Of a stretch of DNA of 64,000 bases, positions 26,522 to 36,019 are shown one piece after another. The notes beneath the pieces are model-generated. The model saw only the letters and a program-made list of their open reading frames with translations, was not told the origin of the DNA and searched no databases. Origin of the DNA: Psychroserpens algicola (lineage in GTDB: Bacteria > Bacteroidota > Bacteroidia > Flavobacteriales > Flavobacteriaceae); NCBI RefSeq assembly GCF_014526325.1, contig NZ_JACNMJ010000005.1, forward strand, positions 248,001-312,000, written 5' to 3'. The translations under genes were made by a program, and so were the position numbers. Every line of letters starts with the position of its first letter. The first letter of the stretch is position 1.

Positions 26522-27139
26522 TTAAGATTTTAATGAGGCTTCGAACGGAATCCTGTTGATAATACTTCGGCCAAGAGTTACCTCATCGGTATATTCTAAT
26601 TCGTTACCTACAGAAATTCCTCTTGCTATGGTAGACGTTTTTACATCGTAATCTTGAATTTGTTTATAAATATAGAAGTTAGTTGTATCGCCTTCCATAG
26701 TTGATCCCAGAGCAAAAATGAGTTCTTTTACGACACCTTGCTTTACTTTTTCAACTAGAGACTGAATGTTTAATTCGTTGGGACCAATACCATCCATTGG
26801 TGATATCTTTCCTCCTAAAACGTGGTAAAGGCCTTTAAATGAACTTGTATTTTCAATCGCCATTACATCTCTAATATCTTCAACAACACATACCACATCT
26901 TCAATTCGATTAGGATTTGCACAAATCTCACACGTATCAGTATCACTAATATTATGGCAACTTTTACAGAATTTAATTTCTGTACGCATTGTACTTAATG
27001 CATTAGCAAAATCAAGTGTTTGCGTTGTAGGTTGACGCAATAAATGCAATACTAGACGTAATGCTGTTCGCTTACCAACACCAGGTAATTGAGACATTTC
27101 ATTTACCGCATTTTCTAATAATTTTGAAGAAAATTCCAT
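26522..27139 (-). CDS. recR: Recombination protein RecR
   Basis: The 205-residue protein works with RecF/RecO to load RecA at gaps. It has an N-terminal helix-hairpin-helix ([17 protein letters not shown]), a four-Cys zinc finger ([19 protein letters not shown]), a Toprim domain ([28 protein letters not shown]) and the Walker-B-like C-terminal segment. The start at 27139 ([12 protein letters not shown]) is used because it matches the usual RecR N-terminus; an ATG 11 codons upstream would add an atypical extension. Confidence 0.96.
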   Translation of the reverse strand: MEFSSKLLENAVNEMSQLPGVGKRTALRLVLHLLRQPTTQTLDFANALSTMRTEIKFCKSCHNISDTDTCEICANPNRIEDVVCVVEDIRDVMAIENTSSFKGLYHVLGGKISPMDGIGPNELNIQSLVEKVKQGVVKELIFALGSTMEGDTTNFYIYKQIQDYDVKTSTIARGISVGNELEYTDEVTLGRSIINRIPFEASLKS

Positions 27140-27183
27140 AAGTGCGAATTTACAATTTGTGAGCCATTTCAAGAAGTATTACA

Positions 27184-27215
27184 TAAAAAAACCACTATTA
27201 CAAACGCAATAGTGG
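27184..27215 (-). terminator. Intrinsic terminator of the BNR-repeat T9SS gene
   Basis: CCACTATT and AATAGTGG form an 8-bp stem with an 8-base loop, followed on the minus strand by seven T. Confidence 0.88.
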
Positions 27216-27238
27216 CCTTTCGCTTGATTATTGGATAG

Positions 27239-29737
27239 TTATTTAACTGTTAATTTTTTAGTGACAACGCCGTTGATATTATTGATTTTAACAAAATATA
27301 ACCCAGAAGTATAATTTGAAATATCTATACGTTTTGGTTCTGCTAAACTTTCGTTTTTAGAAAAATACATCAGTTTTCCTAAAGCATCATATATTCTAAT
27401 GGAAACCTGATTCCCTCTATCCCATTCTAGAGTAATTTCTTTAGTTGCTGGGTTAGGATACATTGCAATCGTATTGAGTTCTAAATCACTCACACTTAAG
27501 CTAGCATCAAAGATATTAGAACGCCACAAACCACGACCATATGTTGCAGCATATATTTTATTTTCTGCTGTATTAATTTCTAATTCGGAAATTTCTACGT
27601 TTGGTAAATTGTTACTAAACGGTTGCCATTCTGAATAGGTATTATCTATATAGTACACACCATAGTTCATTCCGAGATACAGACCATCTTCACCGTTATC
27701 GTGCCACACTAATGCCTGAGCATTAAAATTAGGAAGATTTAATTTATAAGATGTCCAGCTAGTACCTCCATTAGTAGAAACATATACTTTTTCGTTTCCT
27801 GTTGTTGCAATAGCGACTTTATTAGGATCTGATGGATGTATGGCAATAGAGTTTATAGAACCAAAGAAACCTGATAATTGATTCCAGTCTGTAACAATAC
27901 CCACTAAATTATTTTTATATAAACTAGATCCTCTTGCTGCATATTGAATGTTACCATTAGTTTGAGCCACTTTCAAGTGATTTAAAGGTCCGCCAAAATT
28001 TTGTGAAACCGTTGCCCAAGAACTTCCACCATTAGTAGATTTATGAACACGGCTATATCCTACATAGATTGTATTTGCGTTTAAAGGATCTTGTTCAAAA
28101 GGCGTAATCCAATTTCCAGAGCCTGGTGTAGCTATGAATGCCTGAGATGCACCACCATTAAAAGATTTATACAAGGTACCAAATTGAGATGTTCCGTATA
28201 CTGTACTAGTATTATTATTATCAATAAAACCTTCCATACCATCAGCACCAAGCCAGTCTGTCCAGCTTCCATCACTTCCCATAATAGAGCTTCCGTTATC
28301 CTGTGATCCTCCAGTTACAATGACTGGATTGGTTTGGCTAATTCCTATTTTGTAGAATTGTCTTATTCCTAAACCACTTGTTAAGTCTTTATAATATCCA
28401 GAAGAGACCACTGTTGGAGTTTCTGCTACAAAAATACCGCCATCGGTTCCTACATACAATTCATCATTAACAAACATCATTAAATCAACATCTGCGTGGC
28501 AGTACCCAATATTTTGTGCATTTGCATTTCCTGGAGTCCATTGCGATGTGATTGAAAATGTAAGTCCGCCATCAGTTGATCTCCAAGTATTCACACCTGC
28601 GATATGCACATCATTAATATCTGTTGGGCTGATAGCTATATCCATATCTCTTGGAGCTTGACCTACACCTGCATCATTAGGATCTTCAGGATTAGAACTA
28701 TATCCAAAATAGTTCTTTCCTGCGTGATCTATTGTTGTAAACGTTGCTCCCGAATCTAAAGATTTATATAAATTACCAAACGAACCATTTGAAGCCTCTA
28801 AAACATAAACTACAGATGCATCCTGAGGAGACACACCAATCATTTTTGGGCCACCAGAGAAACCAGAAAGTGTTGTAAAGTTAGCTCCAGAATCTGTAGA
28901 CATATACACCTCATTTCCAGATGCGTATATGGTACTATAAAGACCATCTGGTTTAAACTCCACATCATACCCATTAAATACTGATGGTAAAATTCTATCC
29001 CATGTAACTCCAGCATCGGTAGATTTAAAAATACCACCACCTTGAACAGAACAATACATATTATTGGTATTGTTAGGATCTATGAGAATTTTATTTACCG
29101 CTCCTGATCCAACATCGGCTAATACATTCCAAGTTGATCCACTATCGGTAGATTTAAAAATGATACCACTTGTAGATCCCCAAAAGTAAGTTGTATTAAT
29201 AACCGGATCTATTGTTAATGCGTACACATATAAATTTGAAAGGTCATCGGTTAAAACAGTCCAGGTTAAACCACCATCAGTAGATCTCCACACGCCTCCA
29301 GACTCTCCTCCAACAACAATATGCATTGGGTTAGCTTCTTCAACTGCAATTGAAGTAATTCGACCAACTCCAGGATTCCAACCACTAGTTGCATTCCATG
29401 ATGTAGGTCCCATGTCTTCCCATGCTCCAACTGTAGTTCTTGCTAGTGGAAAGTTTTCATTTACATAATCGTTCCACTCTTCAAGAGCATTATAATAAAA
29501 CTCTGGTGATCTAAGCATTCCGTTTTCATCTACATTACGTAGTGCCTGATATTCCCATCGCTTGTATGGTTTATAACCTTTTCCACGTTCTGTTCCTACC
29601 TGAGCAAAATGCGCTTCAGCGACAGCTTGAATTTCGGCAACTGTGTAAGTCCCTTGGGCAATCATTTGTCTGTAATCTTGAGCCAAAGCAGCACAAACAG
29701 ACATAAGAAATGTGAGTAATAGATAGTAATTTTTCAT
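27239..29737 (-). CDS. T9SS-exported BNR/sortilin-repeat propeller protein
   Basis: The 832-residue secreted protein has a signal peptide (MKNYYLLLTFLMSVCAALAQ). Many BNR-type repeats follow: STDGGLTWTVL, STDSGSTWNVL, STDAGVTWDRI, SLDSGATFTTI, STNGGSSWATV, STNGGTSWTSY, with GG-W-S-G and IAVEEANPMHIVVGGESGGVW around them. They are typical of a sortilin/Vps10-like multi-blade beta-propeller. The type A T9SS sorting domain ends the protein (MYPNPATKEITLEW...YDALGKLMYF...SGLYFVKIN...KKLTVK). It is annotated as glycosyl hydrolase in some genomes, but I see no catalytic motif. It is probably a surface or secreted protein binding polymers or proteins. Confidence 0.9.
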   Translation of the reverse strand: MKNYYLLLTFLMSVCAALAQDYRQMIAQGTYTVAEIQAVAEAHFAQVGTERGKGYKPYKRWEYQALRNVDENGMLRSPEFYYNALEEWNDYVNENFPLARTTVGAWEDMGPTSWNATSGWNPGVGRITSIAVEEANPMHIVVGGESGGVWRSTDGGLTWTVLTDDLSNLYVYALTIDPVINTTYFWGSTSGIIFKSTDSGSTWNVLADVGSGAVNKILIDPNNTNNMYCSVQGGGIFKSTDAGVTWDRILPSVFNGYDVEFKPDGLYSTIYASGNEVYMSTDSGANFTTLSGFSGGPKMIGVSPQDASVVYVLEASNGSFGNLYKSLDSGATFTTIDHAGKNYFGYSSNPEDPNDAGVGQAPRDMDIAISPTDINDVHIAGVNTWRSTDGGLTFSITSQWTPGNANAQNIGYCHADVDLMMFVNDELYVGTDGGIFVAETPTVVSSGYYKDLTSGLGIRQFYKIGISQTNPVIVTGGSQDNGSSIMGSDGSWTDWLGADGMEGFIDNNNTSTVYGTSQFGTLYKSFNGGASQAFIATPGSGNWITPFEQDPLNANTIYVGYSRVHKSTNGGSSWATVSQNFGGPLNHLKVAQTNGNIQYAARGSSLYKNNLVGIVTDWNQLSGFFGSINSIAIHPSDPNKVAIATTGNEKVYVSTNGGTSWTSYKLNLPNFNAQALVWHDNGEDGLYLGMNYGVYYIDNTYSEWQPFSNNLPNVEISELEINTAENKIYAATYGRGLWRSNIFDASLSVSDLELNTIAMYPNPATKEITLEWDRGNQVSIRIYDALGKLMYFSKNESLAEPKRIDISNYTSGLYFVKINNINGVVTKKLTVK

Positions 29738-29881
29738 TTTAATTCATTAGGGTTAGTAATAATAACTTATACATCAACTGTGTATAAAAACACAATTTTT
29801 AATTATAAATTACTTAATATTGTTTTCAATTTTTTAACGAAAATAATCTTTTTCAAATTAAATTGTGTTAAAACACGTATT

Positions 29882-31354
29882 ATGTCGACAACTGCCATTA
29901 TTTCACTCATATTAGCTTATTTTGGTATCCTTATCTTAATCTCTTATGTAACAGGAAAAGAAGACTCTAATGAAGTTTTCTTCAAAGCTAAAAAACAATC
30001 CCCTTGGTATGTCGTTGCTTTTGGTATGATTGGCGCCTCCTTATCAGGAGTTACTTTTATTTCTGTACCAGGTTTGGTAGACGGTCAACAGTTTGCTTAC
30101 ATGCAAGGTGTATTTGGTTTTTTTGTCGGGTATTTAATAGTGCTTTTTGTATTACTCCCTTTGTATTATAAGTTAAATGTCACTTCAATATACCAATACT
30201 TAGAACACCGTTTTGGAAAGGTAAGCTATAAAACAGGAGCTTTTTTCTTTTTACTGTCTCGGGTTACAGGTGCATCATTCAGACTTTATTTAGTTGCACT
30301 AGCTATGCAATACATTGTTTTTAAACAATTAGGTGTTCCCTTTTGGATTACTGTGGTTATTTCAATTTTGCTCATTTGGCTTTATACCAATAAAGGAGGC
30401 ATAAAAACTATTGTATGGACCGATACTTTACAAACGCTAGCGATGTTAACATGTGTTGGTGTTGCCATATTTTTAATTGCTAATAAACTAGAATGGTCAG
30501 TAACTGAGATTTTCGATAAAGACATTTTCAAATCCAAAAGTCAACTATTGTTTTTTGATGATGTTAATTCTAAGACCTATTTCTGGAAATATTTTATAGG
30601 AGGCATCTTTATAACAATTGCGATGACGGGCTTGGACCAAGATATGATGCAGAAAAATTTAACGTGTAAAAACAAAGAAGATGCTCAAAAGAATATGTTT
30701 TCAATGTCTGTTTTATTGGTAATTGTCAACTTTATATTTTTAAGTTTAGGAGCTCTACTCTTTATTTATGCTGAACAATTTAATGTGTCTATTCCTGTTG
30801 TTGATGGTAAAACCAGAAACGATCTTTTATTCCCAGAAATAGCAATGAACCAAGGTTTAGGAACAGGCTTAGCAGTTACCTTTATCATTGGATTGATTGC
30901 TGCTGCATATTCGAGTGCCGATTCTGCTCTAACATCATTGACAACATCGTTTTCTGTCGACTTTTTAAATATTGAGAAAAAAGAAGTATCTCAACAAAAA
31001 CCATTGCGTAAAAAAGTCCATATAGGAGTTTCTTTACTACTTATAATAGTTGTTATTGTTTTTAATAGTTTAGATGGCAGTGTTGTAAGCAATTTGTTTA
31101 AGTTCGCAACTTTTACTTACGGACCACTATTAGGTCTATTCGCATTTGGAGTTTTAACAAAAAGAGCCATCAAAGATGATTATGCCTGGATTGTAGGTCT
31201 ATCTGCCATCCTAATAACCTATGGTATTACATCACTTCCTGAAAGTATAATTGGCCAATACCAATTTCACTGGGAAGTATTACCTATAAATGGTTTAGTT
31301 ACAATGTTTGGGTTGTTTTTAATTTCAAAAAAGCAAACTACTCATATTGGTTAG
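29882..31354 (+). CDS. Sodium:solute symporter (SSS family)
   Basis: The 490-residue membrane protein has about 13 hydrophobic helices and SSS landmarks: FGMIGASLSGVTFISVPG in helix 2, SIYQYLEHRFG, GGIKTIVWTDTLQ, GLDQDMMQKNLTC, and the sodium-site helix AAAYSSADSALTSLTTSFSVD. The start at 29882 (MSTTAIISLILAYFG) is used because the open frame upstream adds a 34-residue segment atypical for the family. The substrate is unknown. Its 3' end overlaps the convergent CoA-binding protein gene by 17 bases. Confidence 0.9.
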   Translation: MSTTAIISLILAYFGILILISYVTGKEDSNEVFFKAKKQSPWYVVAFGMIGASLSGVTFISVPGLVDGQQFAYMQGVFGFFVGYLIVLFVLLPLYYKLNVTSIYQYLEHRFGKVSYKTGAFFFLLSRVTGASFRLYLVALAMQYIVFKQLGVPFWITVVISILLIWLYTNKGGIKTIVWTDTLQTLAMLTCVGVAIFLIANKLEWSVTEIFDKDIFKSKSQLLFFDDVNSKTYFWKYFIGGIFITIAMTGLDQDMMQKNLTCKNKEDAQKNMFSMSVLLVIVNFIFLSLGALLFIYAEQFNVSIPVVDGKTRNDLLFPEIAMNQGLGTGLAVTFIIGLIAAAYSSADSALTSLTTSFSVDFLNIEKKEVSQQKPLRKKVHIGVSLLLIIVVIVFNSLDGSVVSNLFKFATFTYGPLLGLFAFGVLTKRAIKDDYAWIVGLSAILITYGITSLPESIIGQYQFHWEVLPINGLVTMFGLFLISKKQTTHIG

Positions 31355-31703
31355 TTGATAATAAAACCAGTGTACAAGACTCCTCAAAGTAGATTTTGTT
31401 TTGCTGAAGTATATTTTGAAATTCAGAGTTTTCAGTTCCTGGATTAAAAATCACACGTTTTGGCTTTAAAGACACAATATAATCATAAAACGATTTTTGT
31501 CGTTCTTTATTCAGATACAAAGTTACAGTATCTATATTTTTATAAGGCATTAAATTCGTATCGATAGTTACACCTGACACATCTCCACTTCTCAAACCAA
31601 AAGCAACCACTTCATGTTGATGTCTTACTAATTCTTTTATAGCCATATTAGAATAACGTTCTGGTTTAAGCGATGCTCCAAATACTAGTGTCTTTTTACT
31701 CAT
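31338..31703 (-). CDS. CoA-binding (Rossmann) domain protein
   Basis: The 121-residue protein is of the CoA_binding_2 type: MSKKTLVFGASLKPERYSNMA, VVAFGLRSGDVSG, VTLYLNKERQKSFYDYI, KRVIFNPGTEN and CTLVLLSTNQY. The start at 31703 fits the family; the ATG 12 codons upstream would add an atypical tail. Function is not established in the family (nucleotide/CoA binding by fold). It converges on and overlaps the symporter gene. Confidence 0.85.
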   Translation of the reverse strand: MSKKTLVFGASLKPERYSNMAIKELVRHQHEVVAFGLRSGDVSGVTIDTNLMPYKNIDTVTLYLNKERQKSFYDYIVSLKPKRVIFNPGTENSEFQNILQQNKIYFEESCTLVLLSTNQYE

Positions 31704-31860
31704 ATTCTTTTTTATGTAAAGATAAGGTTCATGTGCCAATACAGGCTATTTATGTTAAAAACATGTTAAGTAGTGTTAAAAAAAGTAACACTACTTGAAA
31801 GTGGTCGTCTATGCTATAACAATCAATTTGTTTTAAATAAACTAATCAATCAAAAAATCA

Positions 31861-34344
31861 ATGAAAACAATTACACAATTGTGCATTTTTCTATTTACTA
31901 TAATAGTCGTTGCACAGCCATCAAAATCAGACTTTAGAGATGGATCAGTATCAGGTCGTGTGATCGATGCTAAGCTCAATGAACCCTTACCGTATGTAAA
32001 CGTAGTTATCACAGATACTTCTAATAAAACCATTACTGGAGGAATAACTAATGATGATGGTACATTTGAAATCAACAAAATCCCAGAAGGACAAATCATT
32101 GTCTCAATTCAATATATTGGATATAAGACTATTTCTAAACCAATTAATTTAGGTGAAGAGAGCTACAAAATTGACTTAGGAGATATACGACTTGAGGAAG
32201 ACATAGCAAGTTTAGATGAAGTTACAGTAGTTGCCGAAATCACAACTATTCAACAAAAAGTAGACAGAAAAGTAATTAATGTAGGTAAAGATTTGACAAC
32301 ATCTGGACCAACGGCAAGTGATATTATGAATAACCTTCCGTCAGTAAATGTCGATCAACAAACAGGAAACATTAGCTTACGTGGTAATGAAAATGTACGT
32401 GTCATGGTAGATGGGAAGCTTTCTAATGTGCCAATTGCTCAATTATTAAGACAAATACCTTCAACATCTATCAAGCAAATTGAACTCATCACAAATCCTT
32501 CGGCAAAATATAATCCTGAAGGTATGAGTGGTATCATCAATATTATTTTACATAAAAATACCACGATTGGTTTTAATGGAAATATCAACTTAGGACTTAC
32601 CAAAGAAATTAATGCACGTTTTAACAGTTCAATAGATATGAATTATCGTAACGGAAAGTTCAATTTCTACGGAAACTACGGAAACAACATTGGTAATAGC
32701 GCTAATTACGGATTTATCAATCGTATTGACGATGGCTCTGTTCAATTATTTGACTTTGGAAATAACAACAAATCACATCTATATAAGCTAGGATTAGACT
32801 TTTATATGAATGATAATAATACGATTTCATTCTTCACCAATCAAAACATATATGATGGTTTAGGTGAAGGTATAACTGGCATTCAATACATTGACGAGCC
32901 GTTTCAATCACAAACCTTCAATAACGATATTCAAAACAACGTATCTCAGTATAACGGTGTTTTTAATCACAAGTTTAAAAAAGAAGGCGAAAAGCTGGAC
33001 TTAGAAGTTGACTATAGTGTTTTCGGACAGGATGAAGTTGCGAACTTCAGATTTGAAAATATTCCATTTCCTCCAAACTACTCCGATTTTGTTGATACAG
33101 ACAGAGACCAAACTGTTGTAAATTTAGATTACACCAATCCGTTATCTGAAAAAGCAAAACTTGAAGTTGGTGCCGAAGCCAGATTATTCGAGACTAATAT
33201 AGACTACAAATCAACGGGTTTATCAGTAAATGAAAACCAGGATGACATCCCAAATAATGGTGATGAATTTATTCCAACACCACAAACAGATTTCACATAC
33301 AAAAGAGATATTTATTCGGTATACGTTACTTACGGAAAAACATTTGAAAAGTGGAGTTATCAATTTGGTGCCAGAGCCGAAAGCGTTAAAGAAGAAGCTT
33401 CAGCCATACGTCAGTTAGAAACAAGTTCTGAAACCATTCCTTTTGAAAATGATTACATTCAAGTCTATCCTTCGGCATTCTTTACGTATAGTCCGAGTGA
33501 AAAGAATTCTTATCAAATGAGTTTTAGTCGTCGTGTAGATCGACCTGGATTACAACAGGTAAATCCTATCAGAGAATGGAGTACTCCTTTAGTATCTTCC
33601 TTTGGAAACACCAACTTGCAACCGCAGTTTACAAATTCCGCAGAACTAAATTACACGAGAAAATTAGAAAAAGGAAGCATTACTGGTGGAGTATTTTTCA
33701 GATTAGTAGAAGACGAAATTAACAGAGCTGTTTTTATTGACCGATTAGATATTAATAAAAATATCCTCACATACGATAATTTTGAAAACACCACAGCCTA
33801 TGGTATTGAAATAAGCAGTAACTACAGACCGACGACATGGTGGAGTTTAAATGGTAGTTTCGATTTATTTGCAAGACAGCAAAAAGGTATTGCAGAAATT
33901 TTAACGGCTCCAACCGATGTTGCAACAGCTGATGACATAATGCGTTCAACAATATCTGTAGATAATATTGTATACAACTTTAGATTGTTTAATAATTTTA
34001 AAGTGACTAAAAAGCTAAATCTATCTTTATTCTCAATGTATCGAGGTGAAGAAAAAGGATTGCAATTTACCAGAAAACCAATGTTTTTAGTTAATACTGG
34101 TTTACGCTATACATTTCTTGAAGATGGTAGAGGTTCTTTCAGCTTTAACTACAGTGATATTTTTAACACGATGAAATTTGAGTTTGAAGGTGACAGACCT
34201 TATCCGCAAGTTGGCGAATTTAACTGGGAAAGTAATACATGGAACATCGGATTTTCATACCGTTTCGGTGGTGGAAAATATAGAGCGCTACAACGTAAAC
34301 AACGTGATAACAATGAAAAATCTGGAAGCGGAGGATTCATATAA
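31861..34344 (+). CDS. TonB-dependent receptor, outer membrane protein family
   Basis: The 827-residue outer-membrane protein has a signal peptide (ITQLCIFLFTIIVVAQ), a carboxypeptidase-like regulatory domain at about 30-115 (VSGRVIDAKLNEPLPYVNVVI), a plug domain (VDRKVINVGKDL, MNNLPSVNVDQQTGNISLRGNENVRVMVDGK, NPSAKYNPEGMSGIINIIL) and a C-terminal barrel of the Outer_membrane_beta-barrel/CirA-like group (SFSRRVDRPGLQQVNP). No SusD partner is adjacent, so it is not a typical polysaccharide-utilisation pair. The ligand may be a peptide, metal chelate or small molecule. Terminator A follows at 34407. Confidence 0.92.
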   Translation: MKTITQLCIFLFTIIVVAQPSKSDFRDGSVSGRVIDAKLNEPLPYVNVVITDTSNKTITGGITNDDGTFEINKIPEGQIIVSIQYIGYKTISKPINLGEESYKIDLGDIRLEEDIASLDEVTVVAEITTIQQKVDRKVINVGKDLTTSGPTASDIMNNLPSVNVDQQTGNISLRGNENVRVMVDGKLSNVPIAQLLRQIPSTSIKQIELITNPSAKYNPEGMSGIINIILHKNTTIGFNGNINLGLTKEINARFNSSIDMNYRNGKFNFYGNYGNNIGNSANYGFINRIDDGSVQLFDFGNNNKSHLYKLGLDFYMNDNNTISFFTNQNIYDGLGEGITGIQYIDEPFQSQTFNNDIQNNVSQYNGVFNHKFKKEGEKLDLEVDYSVFGQDEVANFRFENIPFPPNYSDFVDTDRDQTVVNLDYTNPLSEKAKLEVGAEARLFETNIDYKSTGLSVNENQDDIPNNGDEFIPTPQTDFTYKRDIYSVYVTYGKTFEKWSYQFGARAESVKEEASAIRQLETSSETIPFENDYIQVYPSAFFTYSPSEKNSYQMSFSRRVDRPGLQQVNPIREWSTPLVSSFGNTNLQPQFTNSAELNYTRKLEKGSITGGVFFRLVEDEINRAVFIDRLDINKNILTYDNFENTTAYGIEISSNYRPTTWWSLNGSFDLFARQQKGIAEILTAPTDVATADDIMRSTISVDNIVYNFRLFNNFKVTKKLNLSLFSMYRGEEKGLQFTRKPMFLVNTGLRYTFLEDGRGSFSFNYSDIFNTMKFEFEGDRPYPQVGEFNWESNTWNIGFSYRFGGGKYRALQRKQRDNNEKSGSGGFI

Positions 34345-34406
34345 TATATTTAATAGCCTACATATAATAGTTGATGGTTAGTGTTAATGTTTGGTTATTA
34401 AATAAG

Positions 34407-34436
34407 AAAACCCAAAACGTTTAGTTTTGGGTTTTT
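34407..34436 (+). terminator. Intrinsic terminator A, after the TonB receptor
   Basis: CCCAAAAC pairs with GTTTTGGG, followed by TTTTTG. First of three terminator hairpins in a 450-base gene-free gap. Confidence 0.8.
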
Positions 34437-34486
34437 GTTTTAAAAATCTTATCTGAAATGTAAGACTACACTTATTTTTACGACTA

Positions 34487-34570
34487 TATATTTGAATTAG
34501 TTTTAAAAGTTAGTATTACTAGATTAATAGTAAGAAAAAATCCGAAGTCTTTTAGCTTCGGATTTTTTTA
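34487..34570 (+). ncRNA. Candidate small RNA ending at orphan terminator B
   Basis: A -7 box TATATTTG (34487-34494) would start RNA near 34498. A stem TTACTA/TAGTAA (34516-34533) and terminator B (ATCCGAAG/CTTCGGAT, 34540-34563, with T-run) follow. The transcript would be about 72 nt. No -33 TTG is visible, so the promoter is uncertain. Terminator B does not belong to any neighbouring gene: the receptor has terminator A and fabH has terminator C. Confidence 0.3.
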
Positions 34571-34732
34571 TAAGATTAACTCATCTGTTAATTGATAGTT
34601 AAAAATGTTAAGAGATGAAATAAAACAGACTTTTAAGCGTCTTATGATTGTGATAAGTTTTTTAAAGCTAATCAATTTAAAAAAATCACTCTTTTATAGT
34701 TTTAGTGTTTTTAGTAAAATTGGTTAATAGCA

Positions 34733-34766
34733 GAAAAATCCCAAAGTATATACTTTGGGATTTTTT
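34733..34766. terminator. Bidirectional terminator C, after the FabH-like gene
   Basis: AATCCCAAAGTATATACTTTGGGATT-type perfect palindrome at 34737-34762 with A- and T-runs outside. It lies 30 bases past the stop of the minus-strand FabH-like gene. Confidence 0.85.
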
Positions 34767-34794
34767 GTTTCTATTAATAAATACTAAGAACGAT

Positions 34795-35805
34795 TTACCA
34801 CTTCATAATCACACTTCCCCAAGTAAATCCACTACCAAAAGCAGCCAGTACAACAGTATCACCTTCTTTAATTTTACCTTCTTCCCAGGCTTCGGTTAAA
34901 GCAATAGGAATCGACGCAGCAGTCGTATTACCATATTTTTGAATGTTATTAAATACCTGATCATCTTCTAATTTAAACTTACGCTGAATAAACTGAGCTA
35001 TACGCAAATTAGCTTGATGCGGAATGAGCATATCGATATCATCAACCTGTAGATTATTTTTCATCAACCCTTCCATAATGACTTCACTAAAACGAACCAC
35101 AGCATTTTTAAACACAAACTGACCATTCATATAAGGAAAATAGCTTTCATCATTAGGATCGTTTTCTGCCAGAATATCATTCACCCAACGTTTTCCCATT
35201 CCAGGAGCGATTAATACCAATTCTTCAGCATGTTCACCTTGTGAATGCAGGTGCGTTGACAAAATTCCTTTACTAGTATCTTCTTCTCTGGTTAACACTG
35301 CAGCTCCTGCTCCATCACCAAATATTACAGATACGCCTCGTCCTCGTGTAGTTTTATCTAATCCATGAGAATGCAATTCACTTCCAATAACTAAGACATT
35401 TTTATACATTCCTGTTTTAATAAAATTATCAGCAACAGAAATGGCATACACAAACCCAGAGCATTGATTTCGAACATCCAATGCACCAACCGTTTTAATA
35501 TCTAAAGCGTGCTGAACCTGAACTCCAGGACCAGGAAAATACATATCCGGACTCAAAGTCGCGAAGATGATAAAATCTATATCATCTTTATCTATACCTG
35601 CACGTTCAATTGCTATTTTAGCAGCTTTCACTCCCATTGTAGCAGTAGTATCGCCAGTACCTTTAACAACCCAGCGTCGCTCTTTAATTCCGGTGCGTTC
35701 TTGTATCCATTCGTCATTTGTATCCATCATTTTAGACAAATCATCATTTGTCACTACATTATCAGGAACATAATGCCCTAAACCTATTATTTTGGAATTG
35801 TACAT
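34795..35805 (-). CDS. Beta-ketoacyl-ACP synthase III (FabH-like)
   Basis: The 336-residue thiolase-fold enzyme has the KAS III Cys-His-Asn triad: Cys in DVRNQCSGFVYAI, His in IPHQANLRIAQF and Asn in YGNTTAASIPIAL. The N-terminus ITGLGHYVPDNVVTNDDLS (here IIGLGHYVPDN) and GIKERRW are typical. Flavobacteria usually carry a second, canonical fabH beside plsX/accB. This copy stands alone, so it may be the paralogue annotated as ketoacyl-ACP synthase III rather than the main initiating enzyme. It catalyses condensation of an acyl-CoA with malonyl-ACP. Confidence 0.92.
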   Translation of the reverse strand: MYNSKIIGLGHYVPDNVVTNDDLSKMMDTNDEWIQERTGIKERRWVVKGTGDTTATMGVKAAKIAIERAGIDKDDIDFIIFATLSPDMYFPGPGVQVQHALDIKTVGALDVRNQCSGFVYAISVADNFIKTGMYKNVLVIGSELHSHGLDKTTRGRGVSVIFGDGAGAAVLTREEDTSKGILSTHLHSQGEHAEELVLIAPGMGKRWVNDILAENDPNDESYFPYMNGQFVFKNAVVRFSEVIMEGLMKNNLQVDDIDMLIPHQANLRIAQFIQRKFKLEDDQVFNNIQKYGNTTAASIPIALTEAWEEGKIKEGDTVVLAAFGSGFTWGSVIMKW

Positions 35806-35980
35806 AGTCGTTTATTATTATATAAGTGGTGCAATTTAAGTATTTACGCCTAAGTTTTTTTTAAACTGAAACCTAATCGTTATGCATGCATAACATCCAA
35901 ATAAATGTCAGTTTGTCACCTTATAGGTCTTGGTACTTTTTTTGTCTAGTTATGTTGAATACATAAAATAATCATTAACA

Positions 35981-36006
35981 TGATTCCTGCCTCTGCGGGA
36001 ATGACA
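35981..36006. repeat. REP-like palindromic element
   Basis: TGATTCCTGCC-TCT-GCGGGAATGACA, an imperfect palindrome (reverse: TGTCATTCCCGC...GCAGGAATCA). It resembles the dispersed TCATTCCCGC-type REP elements of many bacteria. It lies 14 bases before htpG and is much richer in GC than its surroundings. Only one copy was noticed in the window. Confidence 0.6.
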
Positions 36007-36019
36007 AATAAATTATAAC

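Noticed and set aside
35509-35781. Plus-strand open frames inside the FabH-like gene
   Set aside because: They lie fully within a strong minus-strand gene with an intact catalytic triad and have biased, low-complexity composition.
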